This document shows, piece after piece, positions 7,548 through 15,013 of a stretch of 50,297 nt of DNA (positions within the stretch are counted from its first letter, which is position 1; the number at the start of each line of letters is the position of its first letter). The stretch is taken from positions 1 through 50,297 of IMG/VR virus record IMGVR_UViG_3300040806_002587; one strand, given 5' to 3'. The translations under genes and the position numbers were made by a program. Source of the DNA: a virus. The notes below the pieces were generated by a model that was not told where the DNA came from, searched no databases, and saw only the letters and a list, made by a program, of their open reading frames with translations.

Positions 7548-9259
7548 AACGAATTATATTTACAGTTTGGGATGACATTAGTCGTGAAGATGATGCATGG
7601 AATGTTAATCATTGGTCACACGAACAGCAAAAAGATTATTGGGATAAACTGATTGATAACAAAAAAGATTATGCCGATAAGATTGGTGTAGAATTTAAAT
7701 TATTCCATAATACAATGAAAGACTTTGTTGTCGAGCACGACGTTGAGTTTACAAAGGTTAACTTATATAAACATCACTTATTTGCCAAACTTGCTGAAGA
7801 ATATGATGAAGTAATGTATATTGATATGGATGTGGTATTCAATACCGATGAGAATATGTTTGATGAATTGGATTTGAGTAAAGGCATTCATATTAAAGAT
7901 CAAGATGAAAAGATATTAAATAGAAACATTAATGAAGTTGTCTTTCAAGAAATTGGAGTGCGTAACCCAACATTAAAATACCATATCACAAGAGATCTAC
8001 TTAATGATAAGTTTGATTGCCATGTGATGAATACAGGTATTATGGTTGGCAAGTCTGAACATATCAAAAAGATCAAGTATATCGAAAGAATTAAAAAAGG
8101 CATAAAAAAGATTAATCAAATAAAGCACGATAATCTTATGGGTGTTAATAGTACTTATTTGAGAATGTATTATTATCCAAACAACGAATCATTGTTTTCA
8201 TGGATTATGGAAGAATTCAATATCCCGTATGTTTTGATGGATAGAGAATGGCATTACATTGTATCCGATGATCTTATAACTGTTGATTGGGATGAGATTA
8301 AGGTTGCTCATTTTATTAATAAAAAGTTCAATCATTTCTTTAACGATAAAACTAAATGTATCTATTCAATTTATATTGAAATACCTGACGAACGTCTTGA
8401 CAATCCTCGTGGTCCATCCGATGATGATGTTCCGAAAAGTCTCCGTGTTAAACAACGGCTTGCAGAATTTAAAGATAAGTTAGATAAAAACCACCGAGAT
8501 TATGCAGATCTATGCGGTGCAGAATTTATTCAGTTTGGGCGTGATGAGCAATACGAAACATTTGCGGCAAGATTTCCACAACTAACAGAATACAACATTA
8601 TTAATCTATATAAAGTTTGGTTACTTGATAAATTAACTCACGATTATGATTTAGTTTTGTATATTGATTACGATGTATATTTTGCTGATAAGTTTGATGT
8701 GTTTAATTATTTGAGAGCAGAACAAGGATTTTGCTGTGATGTAAACACCGCATATGAAGCAGGAGTTAATATAAGAGATCCATCATATTTCAAAAATTAT
8801 AATAAAGATTTCCGTAATCCCCAAGCAAAGTATTGGAATGCGCACGCATTGTTGGTAGAGGAAGATCTTGATGGTGACAATTGGGTATTCAATACTGGGA
8901 TTATGATGTCAAGCCGAAAGATTATGGAACAACTTGATTATTTTGGTGGCATTGATGAATTGTTAGATCTAATGGATGAGGTTAAGGAATTCTCAATGTA
9001 TACTGAGGAGATCCGTAGATCATTTGGGCACGATAATGAAACTATAATGTCATATAAGACTAATGTCAATAATGTACCTGTAATGCGCCTACAAGAGAAA
9101 TGGCATTTCAAACACGATACTACTAAGCTGGCTGCCTATGATCCAACCAGCCGCCAGTTTAAACAAGAAAAGCATGAGTTAGAAACAAACATAAAGTTTA
9201 AAGAACTTCAATTCATACACTTTATTTCTAAGAACTTTAGTCTAATTTTTGAGGACTAA
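7544..9259 (+). CDS. Two-domain glycosyltransferase-like protein (571 aa)
   Basis: The start at 7544 overlaps the upstream stop (ATGA); a longer frame to 7484 would overlap needlessly. The protein contains two related halves. The first has 'VMYIDMDVVF' near residue 95 and the second 'VLYIDYDVYF' in its own middle, each an acidic DxD-type GT-A motif followed by 'NTGIM'. Both halves also share a 'NLYK' helix before the DxD strand. This is an internal duplication that could place two sugars or use one half as a scaffold. The end converges with the minus-strand cassette, overlapping by 4 nt. Confidence 0.65.
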   Translation: MKRIIFTVWDDISREDDAWNVNHWSHEQQKDYWDKLIDNKKDYADKIGVEFKLFHNTMKDFVVEHDVEFTKVNLYKHHLFAKLAEEYDEVMYIDMDVVFNTDENMFDELDLSKGIHIKDQDEKILNRNINEVVFQEIGVRNPTLKYHITRDLLNDKFDCHVMNTGIMVGKSEHIKKIKYIERIKKGIKKINQIKHDNLMGVNSTYLRMYYYPNNESLFSWIMEEFNIPYVLMDREWHYIVSDDLITVDWDEIKVAHFINKKFNHFFNDKTKCIYSIYIEIPDERLDNPRGPSDDDVPKSLRVKQRLAEFKDKLDKNHRDYADLCGAEFIQFGRDEQYETFAARFPQLTEYNIINLYKVWLLDKLTHDYDLVLYIDYDVYFADKFDVFNYLRAEQGFCCDVNTAYEAGVNIRDPSYFKNYNKDFRNPQAKYWNAHALLVEEDLDGDNWVFNTGIMMSSRKIMEQLDYFGGIDELLDLMDEVKEFSMYTEEIRRSFGHDNETIMSYKTNVNNVPVMRLQEKWHFKHDTTKLAAYDPTSRQFKQEKHELETNIKFKELQFIHFISKNFSLIFED

Positions 9260-10281
9260 ACACATCTTTCACAATAAAGCCCAGCGTCACGGGCTTCTGC
9301 AGGTGTTAAGATTTGATATCTGCCAGTCCATTCATACAACGGAGAACCTACAAGAACGTTTCCATTTGGAAAGATATCGACTGAGTATCCGAACCAATCA
9401 CTATGACCTTCAAAATTGCCAATAACAATATGACCATGCCGTAATTTTACAGAACCACCAAACGATGTCTTCGTGGTTCCAGATATTTTTATGTCATTGT
9501 GCATTGCAAAAGATCCATTCTTTGCGCCGATTAAATAGTCTTCGCCATCTCTACTAATACTATTGCCAAAATCAGTAAGAGGGTCTTGCCTTATAATGTC
9601 TGTTTGATACCAGTCATTATTTACATAAGCAAATTCATATACGGTTGAATTACCCATGCTTCCAATCATTAAAGTTTCAGCATCATCTGATAGCCATATA
9701 GATCTGCCAAAGTGTTCTGGTAATCTGTTTTCATCTATTTCAATAGGCTGTATTTGATGTAGTAAAGTTCCATTACGATAATGAAATACTGCGCCTTGAA
9801 TTCTGTGCTCGCCATCTCTTTCTTCATGAAAGCTTAAAGGAACCTCTGGTGCTCCTACCACAATATCATCACCGTTTCCAGATATCCATAAATTATATCC
9901 AAAAACTTTTGTACGTTCTTCTACAGCGATTTCATAATTATATTCATACTGATTATTTCTAAATCTATAAACGTATACTCGTTCAGCGTTGTATGAACCA
10001 ATTGCAATAGTACTTCCATCGCCTGATATTCTAGCGCACGTACCAAAACGATCTTTTTTTTCTGACGGAGTAACTTTTTCAGATGGTTCTATTTTTTGTA
10101 TAGTATCATTATAGAAAGCGTATACGCATCCGTTTGAAATTAAAGAGGGATCTTCGTTTGTGTTTCCAAGATATTTTTGAAATGTTCTCAAGTTAATTCC
10201 TGGCGCAGCAACAACGTATCTACTTCCATCATTTGATATGCCAACACTGCCGCCTACATAATCATATTTACAATAATCCAT
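9256..10281 (-). CDS. FG-GAP-type beta-propeller protein (341 aa)
   Basis: Five to seven blades are visible, each beginning FG followed by 'S[IV]xxS.DG' and a 'xxxIG' strand: FGTCARISGDG, FGYNLWISGNG, FGRSIWLSDD, FGNSISRDG, FGGSVKLRHG and FGYSVDIFPNG. This is the integrin-alpha/FG-GAP repeat pattern, usually extracellular and ligand-binding. No signal peptide is seen, so a virion-borne adhesin or receptor-binding protein is more likely than a secreted one. It is the last gene of the minus-strand cassette and overlaps the oxygenase gene upstream by 14 nt. Cys near the C-terminus (CERC) is unusual for the family. Confidence 0.65.
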   Translation of the reverse strand: MDYCKYDYVGGSVGISNDGSRYVVAAPGINLRTFQKYLGNTNEDPSLISNGCVYAFYNDTIQKIEPSEKVTPSEKKDRFGTCARISGDGSTIAIGSYNAERVYVYRFRNNQYEYNYEIAVEERTKVFGYNLWISGNGDDIVVGAPEVPLSFHEERDGEHRIQGAVFHYRNGTLLHQIQPIEIDENRLPEHFGRSIWLSDDAETLMIGSMGNSTVYEFAYVNNDWYQTDIIRQDPLTDFGNSISRDGEDYLIGAKNGSFAMHNDIKISGTTKTSFGGSVKLRHGHIVIGNFEGHSDWFGYSVDIFPNGNVLVGSPLYEWTGRYQILTPAEARDAGLYCERCV

Positions 10282-10897
10282 TTTCGATATACCCCATACA
10301 CGTGTCGTCTATTTTTGCGTTAATTACAAGCCAAATCTGATCATCTTCTGCATTCGCGTTAAATAACCAATGCAATTTAGTTGTATTAATAACGTAAGGG
10401 TGACCGTGTTCCATGTACAGAATTTTGTCTTCTAAAATAAAATTGCTATAAGGTGGCTGACAATTATATATTGGAACAATAATACGAAAGCTATTTTGAA
10501 CTCCTCGAGTATGATCTCGATGTGGAGGAAAAAAACCGCCAGGTTTTAAGCGAAGAAAGTGCGTTCGAACCACGCTACCAACCAAAGGCTCAAAAAATTC
10601 TTGCAATTCTTTACTTTGCCAGAATAATTCAGTAGGTTTGTTACAATCGCTTTCACCAATATTTGTGTTATGAATACGATTATATTCTTTAAGACTATCT
10701 AATGCAGGTCCTGGTCCACATTTTCCGCTATAATTAAAAACGCACAAACCTTCTCTTGGAATGTGCTCTTTTTTGGGGTTGTAATGAGACCATTTGCTCT
10801 CAAAATCTTCAAGTGTTTTGAGAATTTTATTTGTATCTAAATAGTAACTAAGCTTGTAAAAATCACCGTACTGATGAATATCATATACCTTTAGCAT
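10268..10897 (-). CDS. Aspartyl/asparaginyl hydroxylase-like 2-oxoglutarate oxygenase (209 aa)
   Basis: The ATG at 10897 (MLKVYDIHQYGD) is preferred because it gives a 17-nt overlap with the small upstream gene and has TGGA nearby; an in-frame ATG at 10936 lacks a ribosome site. His126 and Asp128 in 'FPPHRDHTRG' with His176 in 'TTKLHWLFNAN' form the HxD...H iron facial triad, and Arg138 is a candidate 2-oxoglutarate ligand. The family hydroxylates Asp or Asn side chains, or free amino acids. Its gene overlap with the propeller gene suggests that protein as a possible substrate. Confidence 0.65.
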   Translation of the reverse strand: MLKVYDIHQYGDFYKLSYYLDTNKILKTLEDFESKWSHYNPKKEHIPREGLCVFNYSGKCGPGPALDSLKEYNRIHNTNIGESDCNKPTELFWQSKELQEFFEPLVGSVVRTHFLRLKPGGFFPPHRDHTRGVQNSFRIIVPIYNCQPPYSNFILEDKILYMEHGHPYVINTTKLHWLFNANAEDDQIWLVINAKIDDTCMGYIENGLL

Positions 10898-11039
10898 ATC
10901 CGAATTCCACATAGTCATCATTAAAATGTGTTTCAATTAAAGAACTTGCTTGAAGAGCGTTTTGTATAGACGTAGAAGCTGTTCTGGTTACAGGAATAAA
11001 CACATATTCGGTGTTATTATAAGTGAACTTTAACGACAT
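10881..11039 (-). CDS. Sulfotransferase-like N-terminal fragment (52 aa)
   Basis: This short gene has an excellent AGGAG 7 nt before its ATG. Its sequence 'YVFIPVTRTASTSIQNAL' resembles the 5'-phosphosulfate-binding loop that opens PAPS-dependent sulfotransferases ('FIHIPKTAGTSI' type). After about 50 residues it stops with TGA, while a full enzyme would need over 200 residues. It overlaps both neighbours (23 nt and 17 nt), so it looks like a translated remnant or a miniaturised derivative, not random sequence. It was found by reading the gap between two larger genes. Confidence 0.5.
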   Translation of the reverse strand: MSLKFTYNNTEYVFIPVTRTASTSIQNALQASSLIETHFNDDYVEFGYAKGI

Positions 11040-11478
11040 CTATTGGCTCCTCGAAATTTGCAAAGAAAGTTAATCTCCAGTTATTGCTATTTATAACACC
11101 GTGGCGCACTTGAACATCAGTAAGTATATCTTCTTTATAATCATATCTATCAATAACATTATCATCATCGTCGTAAAATAAAATTTCAGCGTTACCTTCG
11201 AGTAAGCAACCAATACGAGACTTAATAGCGCTAAAGTCTTTATGAATTACCATCTCATAATTCGGCGGCATATAAACATATTGGTATCCTCTACAAGGAG
11301 GACCGCCGAAAAGATCTTTTCCATCTTCATAAGAGAAATACATTTCAAAATAACCACGTTCTACAACATAAGCGCCTTTTGTTTTGTAGGGCTGCAATTT
11401 TTCATCTTTATAGTGCTCAAATATTGCGAGTAGCTTATCTTTATTAAAATAATCACCGATTGTAATATAAGGCTTCAT
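11017..11478 (-). CDS. Small cupin/DSBH protein, candidate iron oxygenase (153 aa)
   Basis: The protein looks like a compact double-stranded beta-helix. His79 and Asp81 ('MVIHKDF') with His126 ('VQVRHGVINS') could form an HxD...H metal triad, and Arg135 may bind the co-substrate acid, which is the pattern of small 2-oxoglutarate oxygenases. No close family is recognised by name. It overlaps the SnoaL-like gene upstream by 26 nt and the sulfotransferase-like fragment downstream by 23 nt, so it is part of one tightly coupled cassette with a second putative oxygenase. Confidence 0.5.
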   Translation of the reverse strand: MKPYITIGDYFNKDKLLAIFEHYKDEKLQPYKTKGAYVVERGYFEMYFSYEDGKDLFGGPPCRGYQYVYMPPNYEMVIHKDFSAIKSRIGCLLEGNAEILFYDDDDNVIDRYDYKEDILTDVQVRHGVINSNNWRLTFFANFEEPIDVVKVHL

Positions 11479-12313
11479 CTATAAAACTTTCGTATTCTTG
11501 ATTAATACTTCGAAATAAATCTATCATATCTATCTGGCACCAATTATCTAATAATTTTTCTCCATCACATGTCCAGAAGTCCATTACTGAAATTCGTGGT
11601 TGTTTTCCTTCTGGCTTAAATCCAAAGTATTCTCCTTTGTGAGTGCAAGTCATACTTGGATGACCCATAAGACCGGCATAATTTCCATCAGTAAAAATAA
11701 CTTTATTGATCCCTTTTGATCCATCTCGATCTGGTATAAAATCTAAAAATCGTGATTGATGATATTCTTCAAATTCAGATAAACCTCTTAAATGACCAAT
11801 GGCAAATGGTCCAATCCAATGCATTTCTTCAATATCCCAATGTTTATCCATTTCCATTGAACTGAGTGATTTGCCATCATATTGGCGCAATCCTTGTATC
11901 ATTCCCCACAACACGTTCCAACAATCTTTATCATTTTTTTCAATTCGTGGTGTATGAACAGTTTTAACTCTATCAAAATCCATACAGCTAGGTCCTGCCC
12001 AATATGTGCTGTATTGCCAAGGACATAATTTTTGTTTTCCAAAGAACTCAGTCATATCACAATTAATGAAATGACCGTGGCAATTTTCTTGTTCACCAAT
12101 TTGAAATGTATATCTTTTTTTATCAGGCTTTAATGACTTCCATTTTTTTGAAAAGACGCCACTGATATAATAAACCTTACCTTTGCAAAATTTATTATTA
12201 ATTAAAAAATTGCTTTTAATATTTAAAACTTCAGTTGTTTCAATATCGGAAAAGCACTTCCAAAAGTTATTCCATTCGTTGGAATTATTAAACGGATAAC
12301 TAAATGTTGTCAT
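11453..12313 (-). CDS. SnoaL-like (NTF2-fold) protein (286 aa)
   Basis: The C-terminal half carries the sequence pattern of SnoaL-like ester/polyketide cyclases: 'WIGPFAIGHLRGL', 'FLDFIPDR', 'FTDGNYAGLMGHPSMT', then 'THKGEYFGFKPEGK', a 'VMDFWTCDGEKL' strand and 'DNWCQIDMIDLF'. The N-terminal half may be a degenerate second domain of the same fold. In other bacteria these proteins close rings, hydrolyse or hydroxylate small molecules; no reaction can be assigned here. It overlaps the ATP-grasp gene by 14 nt. Such a protein is unusual in a T4-like phage. Confidence 0.65.
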   Translation of the reverse strand: MTTFSYPFNNSNEWNNFWKCFSDIETTEVLNIKSNFLINNKFCKGKVYYISGVFSKKWKSLKPDKKRYTFQIGEQENCHGHFINCDMTEFFGKQKLCPWQYSTYWAGPSCMDFDRVKTVHTPRIEKNDKDCWNVLWGMIQGLRQYDGKSLSSMEMDKHWDIEEMHWIGPFAIGHLRGLSEFEEYHQSRFLDFIPDRDGSKGINKVIFTDGNYAGLMGHPSMTCTHKGEYFGFKPEGKQPRISVMDFWTCDGEKLLDNWCQIDMIDLFRSINQEYESFIDEALYYNR

Positions 12314-13229
12314 AAGTTACTACCTCCATTATATAGGGCCGCGGCAGCGCGCTTTTTAATCTTTCCCAAGGCGCATAACCAAATTTTTGTTTTTCTGTGT
12401 ATATACATTCTACACTGTTTGTATAGACTATTTGTTTTGGTGGTTTATTACCAAACAAATAGCTGGTCCAATTTTGATTTGATATATCCCAATCATAAGA
12501 ACCTTTATCATATCCGCCGAATGGTCTTAAATTAAAATCAATAGAATATAAATTACCATCTACATCTTTTAAAAATTGCCAGCCAAACAGACGATTTTTA
12601 ACTGATATTTTTTGAGATAATTTCCAAACGCTTTCTTCAATAATACTGAAATCTTCAGCACGAATTTCATATGGTGTGTAAGATTGAGATGGACAGTTAT
12701 CTACATAAAACATTACATGATTATTGAGCCAATACCATTTCTCATCGTCTGCATAAAAATGGCATGATACTATGTATTCGATTTCTATGTTGTTTTGAAA
12801 AAACCCTGTTGCTTCTTCTCTTGGCACAATTTTAAAATTAGTCCCACCGCTTAAATCGCTTTTACAAATTACTTCATCACCGTCATTTGGAACTGTAGGT
12901 ATACGAAGTTCTTTAAATATTCGGTCTTGCTCTGCTTTAGATGAAAAGAATTGTATGTTGTCGTAATTTAAAAACGTGTGTATGTTAAATCTTTCACATA
13001 TTTCTTTTTCTTTTTGAAGGTACCAATTTTGTTCTTTTAAATTAATTACTAGATCTGGCTTCCAATTATTAAAAATAGAATCATCAGTATATGCCATCTT
13101 ATCTAACTCTAAATCGTTATTTGAATGATATTCGTCCAAGCTATAAAAACGACAATGATGCTTATCTTTTACATAATTATATATTGGTAAAAGCTTAATT
13201 TTGGTTCCTAAAAACAATATGTTCTTCAT
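12300..13229 (-). CDS. ATP-grasp ligase-like protein (309 aa)
   Basis: The N-terminus is a Rossmann-like strand (KNILFLGTK). The ATP-grasp signals follow: 'SSKAEQDRIFKELRIPTVP' before the fold, Lys123 with the 'DLSGGTN' loop, 'IEIEYIVSCHF' for the acidic nucleotide site, and 'SIDFNLRPFGG' with Asp231, Asn233 and Arg235 in the metal-binding position of the family. ATP-grasp enzymes join a carboxylate to an amine or similar nucleophile through an acyl phosphate. Substrates are unknown. It is the first gene of the minus-strand cassette, behind a late-type promoter box about 130 nt upstream. Confidence 0.65.
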   Translation of the reverse strand: MKNILFLGTKIKLLPIYNYVKDKHHCRFYSLDEYHSNNDLELDKMAYTDDSIFNNWKPDLVINLKEQNWYLQKEKEICERFNIHTFLNYDNIQFFSSKAEQDRIFKELRIPTVPNDGDEVICKSDLSGGTNFKIVPREEATGFFQNNIEIEYIVSCHFYADDEKWYWLNNHVMFYVDNCPSQSYTPYEIRAEDFSIIEESVWKLSQKISVKNRLFGWQFLKDVDGNLYSIDFNLRPFGGYDKGSYDWDISNQNWTSYLFGNKPPKQIVYTNSVECIYTEKQKFGYAPWERLKSALPRPYIMEVVTYDNI

Positions 13230-13355
13230 GTGTAATCATACTCTTAAGAGAATCTCTGTCTTCAATTTGTATAAGTGGCATTCTGAGCCACCATTGTAAC
13301 TAGTTACGCTAAGGCCCCATCTGTTGTTTCCATACTAAAAAAATATGTATACATA

Positions 13356-13363
13356 TATTTATA
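13356..13363 (-). promoter_or_regulatory. Late promoter box TATAAATA for the minus cassette
   Basis: The plus strand reads TATTTATA, which is an exact TATAAATA on the minus strand. It lies upstream of the ATP-grasp gene start at 13229, implying a leader of about 115 nt. The leader holds a 12-bp palindrome GTAACTAGTTAC and a GTGGC/GCCAC stem but no convincing gene. The box is 11 bp from the -35 element of the early plus-strand promoter, so the two directions are separated by promoter class. Confidence 0.6.
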
Positions 13364-13373
13364 CAAAAAACAG

Positions 13374-13402
13374 TTGACATATCGTTTTGCCTGTGGTATA
13401 AT
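13374..13402 (+). promoter_or_regulatory. Consensus sigma70-type early promoter
   Basis: TTGACA at 13374-13379 and TATAAT at 13397-13402 are separated by 17 bp, a perfect host sigma70 consensus. The first gene begins at 13428 after AAAGGAAA. This is the strongest promoter seen in the window and opens the rightward early region. Confidence 0.9.
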
Positions 13403-13427
13403 GATTCTATACTAGAAAGGAAACAGT

Positions 13428-13607
13428 ATGACAATGTTTAAAAGATTTTATGAAATAACAGTTATATCTCCTGAAGGAAAACTTTTACATAAGTCAGAAG
13501 AATATTCTGGTTATTCAACATCTGAAGAACTAATGTATCTTGATAGGCAATACCCTGATTGTAAAGTTGAAGCTGAGTTCAAAGAATTTGAAATTAAATC
13601 AAATTAA
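13428..13607 (+). CDS. Small early protein (59 aa)
   Basis: The gene follows directly on a consensus promoter with AAAGG 8 nt before the ATG. The protein begins MTMFKRFYEITVISPEG and ends KEFEIKSN; it is acidic and seems to be a small alpha/beta protein with a Tyr-Ser-rich middle (EEYSGYSTSEEL). No family is recognised. Immediate-early position and small size are typical of phage proteins that act on host enzymes, but no target can be named. Confidence 0.7.
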   Translation: MTMFKRFYEITVISPEGKLLHKSEEYSGYSTSEELMYLDRQYPDCKVEAEFKEFEIKSN

Positions 13608-13610
13608 CTA

Positions 13611-13639
13611 TTGACATTTCGTTTAGAATCAGTTATATT
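13611..13639 (+). promoter_or_regulatory. Early sigma70-type promoter, repeat module
   Basis: TTGACA at 13611-13616 and TATATT at 13634-13639 have 17-bp spacing. The stretch is nearly the same as at 14476-14504: both read AACTATTGACA, then a variable spacer, then TTTAGAATCAGTTATATTG. It starts 4 nt after the stop of the previous gene. Confidence 0.8.
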
Positions 13640-13664
13640 GGAATCATCAACAAAGGAGCAAACA

Positions 13665-14066
13665 ATGACTTATACATATTCAGATGATTGTATTTCAGAC
13701 TTGCACAAAGAAGTTTATGGTTATAGACCTCGTGGTGCATATTGGGATGATTGGAATAACTGTACACCTGCGGAAAAACAAAAAACGTGGGATGAGTATT
13801 GCCGTGCCCTTGATATCCAAATGGCTGAAACAAAATCTCAGGAAGAACGGGATGTTGCAAAGTTTGAAGCACGTGTTCAAGATGTTATCAGCCTTGGTGC
13901 CGGTGACCGTAAAACAGCATTAAGTTGGATTACTGGTACTGAAACCTTTTACAATTCTCAATGCGTTGAGCACTTTGTCTGGGAGCAAGGAATCTTGTTT
14001 ACTCAATATGGTAAGAAATTAATTGAAGATCTGTTAGGTATTGTTGAATATAAGGAATGGGTATGA
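13665..14066 (+). CDS. Conserved early phage protein (133 aa)
   Basis: The start at 13665 (MTYTYSDDCISDLHKE) has AAAGGAG with 6 nt spacing; the longer reading frame from 13611 would begin inside the promoter. The protein has an N-terminal 'GYRPRGAYWDDW' motif, an acidic helical middle and a C-terminal helix ending VEYKEWV. I recognise the N-terminal pattern as recurrent in marine T4-like phages but know no function. It overlaps the following gene by 4 nt. Confidence 0.75.
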   Translation: MTYTYSDDCISDLHKEVYGYRPRGAYWDDWNNCTPAEKQKTWDEYCRALDIQMAETKSQEERDVAKFEARVQDVISLGAGDRKTALSWITGTETFYNSQCVEHFVWEQGILFTQYGKKLIEDLLGIVEYKEWV

Positions 14067-14296
14067 CGCCACAAGAAATAGCAGATCATAAACAACGATG
14101 GATGAGCAGCGGCAATTTTTACGCCGTTGCCATTCATTCGGATAATAGGTGGGCAGCCACTCAATGGTGCAAAGTGCAATTGCATAAACAGCAATGGGTG
14201 CACCGAAAATTTACAGATGTATATGAAGATACATTCTTTTTTGAATATAAACAAGACGCGGTTGGATTTAGTTCAAAATTCCAACTTAAGGAGTAA
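14063..14296 (+). CDS. Small early protein (77 aa)
   Basis: The ATG at 14063 overlaps the upstream TGA (ATGA) and has AAGGA about 6 nt upstream; ATG at 14057 is an in-frame alternative. The protein has several Trp and His residues and an aromatic run 'DTFFFEYK'. No motif or family is recognised. It is cotranscribed with the gene before and the small membrane protein after it. Confidence 0.65.
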   Translation: MTPQEIADHKQRWMSSGNFYAVAIHSDNRWAATQWCKVQLHKQQWVHRKFTDVYEDTFFFEYKQDAVGFSSKFQLKE

Positions 14297-14299
14297 GCG

Positions 14300-14461
14300 A
14301 TGGAAGTAGTTTTTATTGTAGCAGGTATGATTGTAGGTGGACTGTTTGGTACATATATTGTGGATGACAAAAAAGTTGGTGCTGAGTTAGAAGTATTGGC
14401 ATGGTCATTAACAGGTTTAATTTTGTTTTTAGGTACAGCAGGTCTACTTAATTTGATTTAA
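14300..14461 (+). CDS. Small membrane protein with two apolar helices (53 aa)
   Basis: AAGGAG at 14288-14293 precedes the ATG at 14300. The N-terminal segment (MEVVFIVAGMIVGGLFGTYIV) and the C-terminal segment (LAWSLTGLILFLGTAGLL) are both hydrophobic, joined by a short charged loop 'DDKKVGAELE'. This gives a hairpin in the inner membrane. Its role is unknown; early membrane proteins of this size in phages often alter host membrane physiology or exclude other phages. Confidence 0.7.
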   Translation: MEVVFIVAGMIVGGLFGTYIVDDKKVGAELEVLAWSLTGLILFLGTAGLLNLI

Positions 14462-14475
14462 TTTCAAATTAACTA

Positions 14476-14504
14476 TTGACAAATGCTTTAGAATCAGTTA
14501 TATT
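14476..14504 (+). promoter_or_regulatory. Early sigma70-type promoter, repeat module
   Basis: TTGACA at 14476-14481, a 17-bp spacer and TATATT at 14499-14504. The flanks repeat those of the promoter at 13611, including AACTA before the -35 and TTTAGAATCAGT before the -10. It drives the basic 94-aa protein and the genes after it. Confidence 0.8.
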
Positions 14505-14535
14505 GATTGTATAAACAAATTAAAATGGAATCAAA

Positions 14536-14820
14536 ATGAAAATAACATCTAAAAACCGCTCTTCGCAATCTTACCGTTTCACTGTTAATATGGTTAATGG
14601 TCAAGTTTCACCTGAAGATCAACCTATTCTTGATCAGCTTAAAGGTATTGTTAGAAACTATAACAATGAAATTGATGGTTACGGTTATATGAGAAATCGC
14701 AAACAGCGTGTTAAACTTCAAGGTCGTGGTCCTCGTAATCATAATGGTCGTAAGTATACAACAGGTTTGCCATTGAGCTTATCGACTACTGCTGACGTAT
14801 ATGTGTATAACGTAACATAG
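14536..14820 (+). CDS. Small basic protein, possible nucleic-acid binder (94 aa)
   Basis: The protein is rich in Arg, Lys and Asn with a central basic stretch 'MRNRKQRVKLQGRGPRNH' that would suit RNA or DNA binding. The N-terminus has 'KNRSSQSYRFTV'. The start at 14536 lies about 25 nt downstream of the promoter start point, with only a weak GGA nearby. Function is unknown. It could be an early regulator, and the similar basic character of the next gene supports a shared nucleic-acid role. Confidence 0.7.
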   Translation: MKITSKNRSSQSYRFTVNMVNGQVSPEDQPILDQLKGIVRNYNNEIDGYGYMRNRKQRVKLQGRGPRNHNGRKYTTGLPLSLSTTADVYVYNVT

Positions 14821-14830
14821 GAGCTATAAT

Positions 14831-15001
14831 ATGACTAATTCTGATATTCAAAAAATGATTGAAAGCTTTGTAAAAGATGGTGGCGAGATCACCAAATGTA
14901 AGCCTTCAAAGACACGTTTCAAAACATGGCGTGGTAAATCAGGTGCCTGGAATAAAGGTGCTAAAAAGATTGGTTTACAGGATCGTAACCACAAATCATA
15001 A
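14831..15001 (+). CDS. Small basic protein (56 aa)
   Basis: AGGAG lies 7 nt before the ATG at 14831. The protein starts MTNSDIQKMIESFVKDGGEI and continues with a Lys/Arg/Trp-rich tail (TRFKTWRGKSGAWNKGAKK). It resembles small ribosome- or RNA-associated phage proteins in composition, and 'GGEITKCKPSK' is a pattern seen in small phage proteins of unknown role. It is cotranscribed with the previous basic protein, and the GIY-YIG gene starts 12 nt later. Confidence 0.7.
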   Translation: MTNSDIQKMIESFVKDGGEITKCKPSKTRFKTWRGKSGAWNKGAKKIGLQDRNHKS

Positions 15002-15013
15002 AGGACTGACGTT

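Noticed and set aside
9277-9296. AAGCCC/GGGCTT hairpin as terminator between the converging operons
   Set aside because: It lies in the coding end of the propeller gene, and neither direction has a proper U tract.
13261-13320. Possible tRNA or structured RNA around GTGGC/GCCAC and GTAACTAGTTAC
   Set aside because: No cloverleaf, T-loop or CCA end can be drawn. It is left as two isolated inverted repeats.
13230-13345. Short minus-strand frames (METTDGALA, MPLIQIEDRDSLKSM...) in the leader of the ATP-grasp operon
   Set aside because: None has a ribosome site, each is under 30 codons, and they need frameshifts to join. The leader is better read as non-coding.
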